Shown here piece after piece: positions 28,677-37,985 of a DNA stretch of 64,000 nt. The translations under genes were made by a program, and so were the position numbers. Within the stretch, counting starts at the first letter, position 1. Each line of letters starts with the position of its first letter. Under the pieces are notes generated by a model. That model saw only the letters and a program-made list of their open reading frames with translations, was not told the origin of the DNA and searched no databases. This DNA comes from an uncultured Acholeplasmataceae bacterium (lineage in GTDB: Bacteria > Bacillota_I > Bacilli_A > Acholeplasmatales > Acholeplasmataceae): NCBI GenBank assembly GCA_927441705.1, contig CAKMKH010000017.1, positions 24,529 to 88,528 on the forward strand. Direction: 5' to 3'.

Positions 28677-30145
28677 TATGATTTAGCTTGAGCCATGTAT
28701 TTATTGAATTCTTCTGTATTACATAATACAAAATGATCTGGTTCAATTTCTCTTAATATTGGTGTTTCTTTAGAATAGTCATGTGATTGTGCTGGGTTAT
28801 ATCTTTCAGTTTTACCTCTTTGTTGTTCAAAAAGTGGATCTGGTTGTGGAATTGAGGCCATTAATGAAAGTGTATATGGATGCATTGGATTATTGAAAAT
28901 CTTTTCTTTATCTCCAATTTCAACAATTTTACCAAAATACATTACAGCTAAGCGATCACTAAAGTACTTAACAACAGATAAATCATGTGCAATAAACATG
29001 ATTGTAATACCTTTTTGTTCTCTTAAATCATTAAGAAGGTTAATAACTTGTGCTCTAATTGAAACATCTAACGCTGAAATAGGTTCGTCAGCAATAATAA
29101 ATGATGGTTCTACAACAAGTGCACGTGCTATACCAATACGTTGACGTTGTCCACCACTAAATTCATGTGGATAACGACTCGCATGCTCAGGTACTAAACC
29201 AACTGTCTTAAGAGCTTCTTTGACTCTAACGTCAATTTCTTTTTCGTTTTTATATCCGTTAATTCTTAATCCTTCTGCAATAATTTCTTTAACTGTCATT
29301 CTTGGATTAAGCGATGCAATTGGATCTTGGAAGATCATTTGCATCTTACGCATTAACAATTTATTCTTGTGGATAAGACTATATTTTAGATTACCTAAAT
29401 CTTGTTTACGTCTTAAATTGTTAAGTTTTAATTCTTTTTTTGTATTATTAAAGTTTTCTACAAGATCTTTATGTTCTTCTTTAGCCTTTGCAAGAGCATC
29501 TTTATCATCTTTTGACAGTTGGTTTAAGTTTTTTTGAGATTTTTCTACTTGCGCTTCTAAATCCTTAACTTTAGCCTTCAGGTCAATTTCATGTTGATTA
29601 TACGTTTGATTAATTTGCTTGTACTCTGCATAGTTTTGAACATTTTTCTTGATTTCGCCAGCATCATCACTGATGACGCTCTCAAATTTTTTATCTTTTT
29701 TGGCTTGTCTATAAACTGTTAGAGATTCATTTTTAGATTTCTCGTATTCAGCTCTAACTTCAGTTAATTTTTCATCATGTAATTCTTTATTAATCACTTG
29801 ATTATTTAAACTTTGTTGAAGTTTTTCTAAAGCAGCTCTTTTTGTCTCTTTAGCATTACTCATGTTTTCTAAATGAGTTTTTTTAGCAGCTTTAACATCA
29901 CTTACGATACGCGTTCCATGAAAGAACACTTCTCCACCACTAGAATTATAAAGTTTGATGATAGTTCTTCCGGTAGTAGTTTTACCACAACCAGATTCAC
30001 CAACCAATGAAAAAACTTCGCCTTTATAAATCGTAAATGATACGCCATCAACAGCTTTGTTATACATTTTGTTGCGACCAGAACCTAATTTAAAATGTTG
30101 CTTAAGTCCCTCAACTCTTAAAATTTCTTCTCTTTTTTCGCTCAA
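28676..30145 (-). CDS. oppF: Oligopeptide ABC transporter ATPase OppF with internal coiled-coil insertion
   Basis: VGESGCGKTTTGRTI, MIFQDPIASLNPRMTV, FSGGQRQRIGIARALV, HPYTLSLMASIP; about 180-residue Lys/Glu-rich insert. Confidence 0.93.
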   Translation of the reverse strand: MSEKREEILRVEGLKQHFKLGSGRNKMYNKAVDGVSFTIYKGEVFSLVGESGCGKTTTGRTIIKLYNSSGGEVFFHGTRIVSDVKAAKKTHLENMSNAKETKRAALEKLQQSLNNQVINKELHDEKLTEVRAEYEKSKNESLTVYRQAKKDKKFESVISDDAGEIKKNVQNYAEYKQINQTYNQHEIDLKAKVKDLEAQVEKSQKNLNQLSKDDKDALAKAKEEHKDLVENFNNTKKELKLNNLRRKQDLGNLKYSLIHKNKLLMRKMQMIFQDPIASLNPRMTVKEIIAEGLRINGYKNEKEIDVRVKEALKTVGLVPEHASRYPHEFSGGQRQRIGIARALVVEPSFIIADEPISALDVSIRAQVINLLNDLREQKGITIMFIAHDLSVVKYFSDRLAVMYFGKIVEIGDKEKIFNNPMHPYTLSLMASIPQPDPLFEQQRGKTERYNPAQSHDYSKETPILREIEPDHFVLCNTEEFNKYMAQAKS

Positions 30146-31704
30146 TTTTCTTCACCTGCACTCGTAACTTTATTTGTTTTGGACTCATTTGCTCTTGCTT
30201 TTGCATCTGCCTTATATTTTGTTATTCTTTCTTGGATAATTTTAGGCATTTCAATCTTAGGTGCTTGTGGGTGTAAGAGCCATGTTGCAGCATAATGTGT
30301 CTCACTCACCTTAAAGAATGGTGGTTGTTCTTCAAAGTCAATCTTTAATGCAAACTGATTTCGATCAGCAAATGCGTCACCTTTAGGTGGGTATAACATA
30401 TCAGGAGGTGTACCTGGAATAGATAATAATTTTTCTTTAGTATCTAAGTCAGGAACACTTGATAATAGTGCCCATGTATAAGGGTGTTTTGGATCATAGA
30501 AAATATCACTTGCAGATCCATACTCAACTATTTTTCCAGCATACATTACAGCTACTCTATCAGACATATTCGCAACAACACCAAGGTCATGCGTAATAAA
30601 GATAACAGATAAGCCACGTTCTTTCTTAATCTTTTTAATAAGATCAAGAATTTGTTGCTGAATAGTAACATCTAACGCTGTAGTAGGTTCATCACAAATT
30701 AATAATTCAGGACCTGCTGTTAATGCAATCGCAATAACGATACGTTGTCTCATACCACCTGAAAATTGGAAAGGATATTGAGTAAAACGTTTTTCTGGTT
30801 CAGGAATACCTACTTCATTCATAATAGTGATCGCACGTTCATAAGCTTCTTTTTTAGTCACTTTAAAACGGCGTTTATATACTTCACTATGATTTTTTAA
30901 TTCTTCTTTAGCTTCTTGATAAGCTTTTAGTGTTGATTCATAAGTTGGACTTGATGCATCAAGTTTTGCTAAAGTGTCTTTTTTCTTATTAAGATCATCT
31001 TGAAGTGCAGCATATGAAACTTTTTCTTCTGCTTTTACTTCTGCAATTTCTTGTTTAATTTGAATTTTAGCAGCTTTTTTAGCTTCTAAATACTTAGCTT
31101 TTAAACCAGGAAGATCTTTTTTAAGTTCTTCAACTTTTTTATGTGTTTTTACTTTTACTGCTTTAATTTTTTCCTTTTTTTCAACTTTTGAAAGTTCATC
31201 ATTACGACTGATTTCAAAAACACGGACATCTTTATCTTTTTTAAGTAATTTTATTCTAGTTTCTAGATTTAAATAATCATGAAACTCATTGTGATATAAA
31301 TCTCTAAAGCGATTTTTGAAACGATGTCCACCAACAAGCATAGCCTCAGTAATTTGCTTACCAACTCTCATTGTAGGATTTAAACTTGATAGTGGATCTT
31401 GGAAGATCATACCAACTTTACTACCTCTAATTTTATGAAAGTTTTCTTCTGAAAGCTTAGCTAAATCTTGATTTGCATATAAAATTTCACCATCATCGAT
31501 ATTACCATTCTTAGCTAAAATACCCATAATCGCACGATTGGTTACTGATTTACCAGAACCTGATTCACCAACGATTGCAAGTGTTTCACCTTTGTATAGA
31601 TCAAATGAAATATCTCTAACTGCTCTAACTAATCCGTTAGGCGTTTTAAAAGATATGGCTAAATTATTAACCTCTAATATTTTTTCTTTATTCATATTAT
31701 TCAC
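30142..31704 (-). CDS. oppD: Oligopeptide ABC transporter ATPase OppD with internal coiled-coil insertion
   Basis: IVGESGSGKSVTNRAIMG, GMIFQDPLSSLNPTMRVGKQI, QFSGGMRQRIVIAIAL, HPYTWALLSSVPDL; about 160-residue Lys/Glu-rich insert. Confidence 0.93.
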   Translation of the reverse strand: MNNMNKEKILEVNNLAISFKTPNGLVRAVRDISFDLYKGETLAIVGESGSGKSVTNRAIMGILAKNGNIDDGEILYANQDLAKLSEENFHKIRGSKVGMIFQDPLSSLNPTMRVGKQITEAMLVGGHRFKNRFRDLYHNEFHDYLNLETRIKLLKKDKDVRVFEISRNDELSKVEKKEKIKAVKVKTHKKVEELKKDLPGLKAKYLEAKKAAKIQIKQEIAEVKAEEKVSYAALQDDLNKKKDTLAKLDASSPTYESTLKAYQEAKEELKNHSEVYKRRFKVTKKEAYERAITIMNEVGIPEPEKRFTQYPFQFSGGMRQRIVIAIALTAGPELLICDEPTTALDVTIQQQILDLIKKIKKERGLSVIFITHDLGVVANMSDRVAVMYAGKIVEYGSASDIFYDPKHPYTWALLSSVPDLDTKEKLLSIPGTPPDMLYPPKGDAFADRNQFALKIDFEEQPPFFKVSETHYAATWLLHPQAPKIEMPKIIQERITKYKADAKARANESKTNKVTSAGEEN

Positions 31705-33637
31705 TACCTCTCAACTGTGGATTTAATGCATCACGAAGAGCGTTACCAAACATATTGAAAGTAATCATTAGGATTGCAACAATAATTGTTGGAAATACAA
31801 CTAACCAAGTATTACCTGAAAGAATTTGTTCTTGCCCATCTTTTAGGATAACCCCAATTGATGTACCAGTTAATTCGATTGGCCCGATGGTTAATCTTTG
31901 TCCATTACCAATACCAAATCCTAAATATGATAAGTTAACTTCTAAGAAGATAACTGATGGAATACTTAGAATAACACGTGTTACAATAGTTCCTAAAGCA
32001 TTTGGCAAGATATGTTTGAAAATAATTCTACCGTCTGTCGCACCTAATGTTCTAGCTGCTAAAACATATTCTCTACCTTTGTATCGGTAGAACTGGAATC
32101 TTGTGACTTTTGCTGCTCCTATCCAACCGTCATAAATCATGAAGATTAGCAGAGCTAAGAAACCGGGACCAACGAGTACTGTAATGATACCAATCATCGT
32201 AATTTGCGGGAAACTTCCCCAAATATCCAAGAATCTTTCCATGAGCATATCAACTTGACCACCATAATAAGCACTTGTAGCACCCCATATAACACCTAAA
32301 ACGATGTTAATAGCTGCTGCCATGAAACCTAGTAATAATGATGTTCTAAGCCCTAGCCAAATAAGTGTAAATAAATCTTTACCAAATACATCAGTACCAA
32401 ATAAGAAGAATGGAACATTTTCAAAACCTAGTGCATAAGTACCTTCAACCATAACAAAGTAATTTGTATTAGTTTTTCCTGTACCTGGAACTAAGACTGT
32501 TTCTTTTCCTGTTACTTCTGTGATTGGAAATCCTTCACCGAAAGTCCATTGGTTAGGAACATCACTATATTCTATTGATTCTTCCATGCCTGGATTGTCA
32601 GCTAATAATCTTAGATACTCAGATTCACCAATGGTTTGTGCACGATCTCTAAATAATGCTGCATATGAATCATAGACAAATGAAGCTCTTGTCATCACTG
32701 CATCTTCTCTGCTAAAACGTCCATTTTCAAGTTGTGAATCAATTACAAATATTGGCGCAACCGCTAGTGGATAGCCACTAAATTCAGCAGTTACTTCACC
32801 GTTATATAAAATGCTAACAGAATTTAATGTTATAAATTCACTACCATTTTCGCTAGTTTCTGGTAATTTATGTCTTAAAACTATATATCCTGTTGAAGTT
32901 GCTGTTAAAGTATCCATAGGATTGATTGATTTCACACCAGTTGTAGAAATCTCGCCTAATTTTACAAGTTCATCATAAGATTCAAAATCAGCAGGGATAT
33001 TACTTGTTGAAAAATAAACTTCTAAAATACCTGTAGTATCTAAATCAGTGATATCTATTTCAATTGTCGAACCGTTTGTTAACACAAATGGTGTGTATTC
33101 GAATTCTTCAGTTGTTAGGTTATATTCACTATTTGCAATAACAATACCATAAGCTATTTTTTCAAAATTGACATATAAAACGTTTGTTCCACCAACATAT
33201 TTAGCATCGCGTTCTGTTCCAACAATAGTATCATTTGTAAGAGTATCCATATAAATGAACTCTTTTTGGAAACGGTCAGTTGGATAGCCAAGACCCGTAA
33301 CAGGATCAATGGTATCGTAATCAATAGGTTGATTTAAATATTCATTTGTTCCATCTAAAATACCAATTTTTTCTAAAATTGGAACTCTTGGTGGTAATGT
33401 TTTTAATTGTGAGTTCGTTTGCGAATATAAACGCTCAGGTGTAAGGATAGGTACAAAAATTGACATCAGAATAAATATAGCTAAAATTATTGTAGCAATT
33501 ACATTATATTTATTCTTTGTAAATCTAAGCATAGCATCTTGAAAATAGCTTAATTGTTTTGTCTTAAGCGGTTTATCAAGTAATCTTTCGTCTTCTTGGA
33601 CTAATTTAAAATAATCTTTTGAGTATTCTTTTTCCAT
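31697..33637 (-). CDS. oppC: Oligopeptide ABC transporter permease OppC with large extracytoplasmic insertion
   Basis: LFGTDVFGKDLFTLIWLGLRTSLLLG and YVLAARTLGATDGRIIFKHILPNALGTIV permease motifs; insert between TM1 and GTDxxGKD. Confidence 0.92.
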   Translation of the reverse strand: MEKEYSKDYFKLVQEDERLLDKPLKTKQLSYFQDAMLRFTKNKYNVIATIILAIFILMSIFVPILTPERLYSQTNSQLKTLPPRVPILEKIGILDGTNEYLNQPIDYDTIDPVTGLGYPTDRFQKEFIYMDTLTNDTIVGTERDAKYVGGTNVLYVNFEKIAYGIVIANSEYNLTTEEFEYTPFVLTNGSTIEIDITDLDTTGILEVYFSTSNIPADFESYDELVKLGEISTTGVKSINPMDTLTATSTGYIVLRHKLPETSENGSEFITLNSVSILYNGEVTAEFSGYPLAVAPIFVIDSQLENGRFSREDAVMTRASFVYDSYAALFRDRAQTIGESEYLRLLADNPGMEESIEYSDVPNQWTFGEGFPITEVTGKETVLVPGTGKTNTNYFVMVEGTYALGFENVPFFLFGTDVFGKDLFTLIWLGLRTSLLLGFMAAAINIVLGVIWGATSAYYGGQVDMLMERFLDIWGSFPQITMIGIITVLVGPGFLALLIFMIYDGWIGAAKVTRFQFYRYKGREYVLAARTLGATDGRIIFKHILPNALGTIVTRVILSIPSVIFLEVNLSYLGFGIGNGQRLTIGPIELTGTSIGVILKDGQEQILSGNTWLVVFPTIIVAILMITFNMFGNALRDALNPQLRGSE

Positions 33638-34737
33638 TATTTTTTAGCCCCCATTCTGATTTGTGGATCGATAATGCCATATGTTAAGTCAACGATCAGA
33701 ACTGTAATTAGACCAATAGTGCCATAAAATGCACTTGAAGCCATAATAACATTATAATCATAGTTACCTTGTGCTAAAGCTTGTAAGGTAACACGACCAA
33801 CACCTGGAATACCGTAAACTCTTTCCAAAATAAACGAACCACCTAATAAGGCTGCGAAAGAACTTATTATGATTGGAACCATTGGAACTAATGAGTTTCT
33901 AATTGCATGTCTTAAAACAGCTTGAGTATGACTCAAACCTTTAGTTTTCGCTAATAAAACAAATTCCGAAGTTAATACTTCTGAAAGTTCAGCGCGTAAT
34001 AGACGAGTTAAACCAGCGATTGCAGGTAGACCTGCAGCAGCTACTGGAATTACAAAGCCTACAGCAATTTCCCTAAATGATTGTAGGGCAACCAACGGGA
34101 ATCTAGATGGTAAAAATCCACCCATTTGATAACTAAATATTATAATTAATAACAAAATAAATACTAAACTTGGTACAGATAAAAATACCATGATTACAAT
34201 CTGCATAATATTATCTACTATAGTATCTTTCTTTAAAGCTGCAATAATACCAAAAGCAAATCCAAATGGTAAGTAAAACAGCAATGTAGCGATATTTAAA
34301 TAAAATGTTATTGGCATTCTTTCAGCAATTATTTTAAATGCTGGATAATTTACTCTTACTTTTGTGGATGTACCCCAATCCCAATCAGTAAGTACATTGT
34401 CTAGCCATCTTATATATTGTTGAGGAATTGGCACTCTATAAAAGACCTTTAATACGTTACTATCCCTTACAGGTTCAACAATAAATACAGTTTTATTAAT
34501 ACCTGGATCATTTGCACGAATACTGTTAACGATAGCTACTTCTTCAGGGTCATTTTTATCATAGTATTCCGCAATATAATAACCGTCAGAGACTTGTTTT
34601 TCTAGCCATGTGTCTTTGTCTTCATTTTTAGTTGGTGGATATTCAGGGGCAAGTTTCAGCAACATAAAGGTAATTGTTAATGTTGTGAAAAGAATAATGA
34701 ATATCCAAATAACTCTTTGAATAATGTATTTTGTCAT
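33637..34737 (-). CDS. oppB: Oligopeptide ABC transporter permease OppB
   Basis: MTKYIIQRVIWIFIILFTTLTITFMLL; VLLAKTKGLSHTQAVLRHAIRNSLVPMV EAA loop. Confidence 0.93.
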   Translation of the reverse strand: MTKYIIQRVIWIFIILFTTLTITFMLLKLAPEYPPTKNEDKDTWLEKQVSDGYYIAEYYDKNDPEEVAIVNSIRANDPGINKTVFIVEPVRDSNVLKVFYRVPIPQQYIRWLDNVLTDWDWGTSTKVRVNYPAFKIIAERMPITFYLNIATLLFYLPFGFAFGIIAALKKDTIVDNIMQIVIMVFLSVPSLVFILLLIIIFSYQMGGFLPSRFPLVALQSFREIAVGFVIPVAAAGLPAIAGLTRLLRAELSEVLTSEFVLLAKTKGLSHTQAVLRHAIRNSLVPMVPIIISSFAALLGGSFILERVYGIPGVGRVTLQALAQGNYDYNVIMASSAFYGTIGLITVLIVDLTYGIIDPQIRMGAKK

Positions 34738-34847
34738 TTCATCTCTTCCTTACTTTTTTCATTTATTATATCATAATTCATGTGTTATTACACCATATTT
34801 ATGAAATAAATATAATAGCACATGAATTTGATATATAAAGCATAATA

Positions 34848-34887
34848 AGGGGGGCCATATGTACATGTAATCCTATATGGCTCCCCT
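34848..34887 (-). terminator. Long intercistronic hairpin between oppA and oppB
   Basis: aggggggccatat (34848-34860) / atatggctcccct (34875-34887). Confidence 0.7.
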
Positions 34888-34947
34888 ATTACTTTATTTA
34901 ATTATTTTATAAATTGTATCTATTTATTACTGTGTTAGATCAGTTAA

Positions 34948-37809
34948 TTATAACCAATACCAACCAATGTAGTAATCACCAATGTGAAGAACTACAACAG
35001 CATCTGACCAACCTTCAACCCAAGTAGTTGCATATACTTCAGTGTATGCAGCAGGTGCACCAACTAGAGCAGCAACATCTGCGATTGTAAGTAATGTTGG
35101 ATAAGATCCAGCAATGTAAGCATCTGCTACTAATTCAGCTTCACTAAGAGGTCCTATTGCTTCTGATAAGTTATAGTTACCATAATTAGCGTAAATATAA
35201 TTTTGAATTGCAGTTTCAGCATCTGTAGCTAAACCTAATTGTTGATATAATTCATATGCGCCATTTTCTACAGAAGCAACGAATAAGTAATTCTTACCAC
35301 TTTCAGTTACAGCGATATAAGCAACTAATTCATCGAATCCTTCTTCAGCAGCGATATTAGCAAGTGTATCACCTAAGATGTACTCAGCTAATTCAGCTCC
35401 ATCAGATGTAGTGTCAAGAGCTTCACCACTCATATCAAGATATGCAGAAATTAGATCTTCGACAGTAGGGAATGCAGTTTGTTCAATACCATCTTTAACA
35501 TATACTTTACCAACTAGTGCTTCAACTAATGCGTTGTAGCCCCATCTTTCATAAACTAATTCGCCATCTAAGTTGTTATAAGCAACTGGAATTAATGGAG
35601 TTGTAGTATCAATACCCCAGTTAAGAGTAAATCCACCACGGTTATCATCACTAAATACGTCTAAGAAACTTGGAGCATCTAGTAATGAACCACTAATACC
35701 ACCGATACCTAAGTCAGTAGCACCTGGCATCATATAGTCATAATAGTTATTTGGGAAAGCAACGTCATTAACAGTAATGATAATCTTAACAAAGTTTTCA
35801 TCATCTACTAATAAAGCTTCGTATTGTTCTTTAATATTAGCAACCATAGCTTGTGCACTTGTGTTACCACTTGATGCATAAGTAAGTACTAATTCAACTT
35901 CAGTATAATTACTTGCAGTACCTGCAGTATAGTAACCATCTGAGATTGCTTGTTCAACAGCATCCTTGAATAAGTCTAAAGCAACATCTGGGAAGTAACC
36001 GAATGAGCTACCACCAAAATCTTCAAGAATTGCTTGACCTGCTTCACCACCACGAACTGACAATCCTGATTCACCATCTAGGAAGTAAGTTGAAGTGAAT
36101 AGTGTAAACGCTGGTAAGTATGTACCTACAACATTTACAGCAGCTTCATAACGGTCAAAACCATACATCAATGCTTGTCTCATTGGAGTATACATTAAGA
36201 TTGGTTCTGGAACGTAAGTTTCATCAATTGCGTTACCAGGAGTATTTTCAATGTAAGCATCTCTGTTTGCTTCTGTACCAAATGCGTTGATTTGTAATCT
36301 CCAAGTAGTTGGATCTGGTGCAACTTTAATTCTTGGGTCATTTGCATAATTTTGAAGTTCTGCAGAAGGTACTGACGCACTTTCTAAACGACCAGCTAAG
36401 AACTCTTGGAATACTTGGTTAGAGTCATCAATATATGTATATTGTCTACCAGTGTAGTAATACATATTTGCATCTGGATGTAATTCATTTTTCTTAAATA
36501 CTAATAATTGACCTGGAGTCCAAGTTTCAAAATAGTAAACACCACTTGCAGCAACCTTAGTTGGGTCTTCGCCGTATGTTCCACCATCAGTTGGATCACC
36601 ATATTTTTCAAATAATTGTTGATTAATTGGAGTTAATACGCCGCCTGCAAATCCGTATAATACGTCAAATGCAGCTTTTTCAGAAACATATTCTAACTCA
36701 ATTGTATAATCATCAAGCATCTTAATACCTACATCAGCCCAGTCAGCTGCGCCATCTAAGTATTCAGCAGCATTCTTAATACCTTGAGATACAAAGTCGC
36801 CACCACCAGTTCTAGCTCTGAACCAGTCATTGTCTAATGCATATTTCCATGTCCAGATATAATCATTAGCATCTAGTTCTTCATAACCAGCAGCTAAACC
36901 AGATAAATCTGTTTGTGGATGGAATTTCCATTGAAGATCATCTCTTAATGTGATAGTCCATTTTTTAGCATACATTTTACCATTAATTTCTTCACCATTA
37001 ATAGGTTGTGGTAATGATTCTGCTAATTCTGGTAAAATTTCATAACCAGTTTTAGAAGCATCAAAGAAGAAATTGTAAAGTCCACCTTTGAATAAATCAG
37101 TGAAGTCAGCAGTTGCTGAGTCATCTGCATTCCATGGATTAAGTGAAGTTGGGTCTGTACTGTAAGCAGCACGCCAAGTATATTCACCAGCATTACCATA
37201 AGTAGATCCATACATTAATACATTTGAATCATCTTGTGTAAATTGTGAGAATGCAACACCGAATCCCATAACACCGTTATAAGTTTCACTGAATAATTGG
37301 ACTCTATCAGCATACATAACTCTAGAAGCACCAGTATATAGTGGAACACCAGCATATACGTTTTCTAGTAAGTAACGTTCTGCAGCTGCAAATAGAATGT
37401 CTTTATCTTCTGCAGGTAATTTAGAAAGATCAACACCGCTTAAATATTGTGCAAGTGGATAATCTTCTAATGCACGATCATTAACTGTAACACTTCTAGT
37501 AGCAGTAGCAACATTATCTGCGCTATCTTTTACTTCATAAACAACTGTATAGTTGCCTACTTCAGTGTTGTCGATGTTATTAGTCTTAACAACGATATCA
37601 CCAGTTAAATCTCCGTCTTCAGCATCTACAGCGCTAACACCAGCTAGTGGGTCAAACTCATCGAATAATACGATTGCCACAGCGCCTGTACCCGAGAACG
37701 TTGGTTTTGCATCAACAGGTACTTCTTCCTCTCCTGGACCACAAGCTACAATTGTAAAACTTGTAAGTAACAGAATAAATACAACAAGCAATTTTTTTGG
37801 AAATTTCAT
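34948..37809 (-). CDS. oppA: Oligopeptide-binding lipoprotein OppA with N-terminal Ig-like (DUF5011-type) domain
   Basis: Lipobox IVAC; VSAVDAEDGDLTGDIVVKTNNIDNTEVGNYTVVYEVKDSADNVATATRSVTV; SBP_bac_5-like body. Confidence 0.88.
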   Translation of the reverse strand: MKFPKKLLVVFILLLTSFTIVACGPGEEEVPVDAKPTFSGTGAVAIVLFDEFDPLAGVSAVDAEDGDLTGDIVVKTNNIDNTEVGNYTVVYEVKDSADNVATATRSVTVNDRALEDYPLAQYLSGVDLSKLPAEDKDILFAAAERYLLENVYAGVPLYTGASRVMYADRVQLFSETYNGVMGFGVAFSQFTQDDSNVLMYGSTYGNAGEYTWRAAYSTDPTSLNPWNADDSATADFTDLFKGGLYNFFFDASKTGYEILPELAESLPQPINGEEINGKMYAKKWTITLRDDLQWKFHPQTDLSGLAAGYEELDANDYIWTWKYALDNDWFRARTGGGDFVSQGIKNAAEYLDGAADWADVGIKMLDDYTIELEYVSEKAAFDVLYGFAGGVLTPINQQLFEKYGDPTDGGTYGEDPTKVAASGVYYFETWTPGQLLVFKKNELHPDANMYYYTGRQYTYIDDSNQVFQEFLAGRLESASVPSAELQNYANDPRIKVAPDPTTWRLQINAFGTEANRDAYIENTPGNAIDETYVPEPILMYTPMRQALMYGFDRYEAAVNVVGTYLPAFTLFTSTYFLDGESGLSVRGGEAGQAILEDFGGSSFGYFPDVALDLFKDAVEQAISDGYYTAGTASNYTEVELVLTYASSGNTSAQAMVANIKEQYEALLVDDENFVKIIITVNDVAFPNNYYDYMMPGATDLGIGGISGSLLDAPSFLDVFSDDNRGGFTLNWGIDTTTPLIPVAYNNLDGELVYERWGYNALVEALVGKVYVKDGIEQTAFPTVEDLISAYLDMSGEALDTTSDGAELAEYILGDTLANIAAEEGFDELVAYIAVTESGKNYLFVASVENGAYELYQQLGLATDAETAIQNYIYANYGNYNLSEAIGPLSEAELVADAYIAGSYPTLLTIADVAALVGAPAAYTEVYATTWVEGWSDAVVVLHIGDYYIGWYWL

Positions 37810-37896
37810 TTTCTCTCTCCTTTTCTTTTGAAAATTGATTATGTTTAATTATACCAAAAAATATTTAAAAGTACAATATCAAGCGATAAAAGTATC

Positions 37897-37910
37897 TGAA
37901 AACGTTTTCT
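37897..37910. promoter_or_regulatory. Candidate cre-like site upstream of opp operon
   Basis: tgaaaacgttttct vs TGWAANCGNTNWCA, one mismatch. Confidence 0.5.
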
Positions 37911-37985
37911 GGAGGGTGTAATTTAAACACTTTCTAATCTATTTCATTCTTTTTCAATAATTTTCATTCATTTTCAATGTTTTTT

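Noticed and set aside
31755-32090. Antisense ORFs within large CDSs (for example 31755-32090, 29220-29537, 51622-51987, 53668-53994, 54061-54486, 42958-43242)
   Set aside because: Each is fully antisense to a conserved gene and has shadow-ORF composition.
36195-37211. Alternative-frame minus ORFs inside oppA (36195-36380, 37023-37211)
   Set aside because: Same strand, different frame within a long conserved ORF; no SD or domain.
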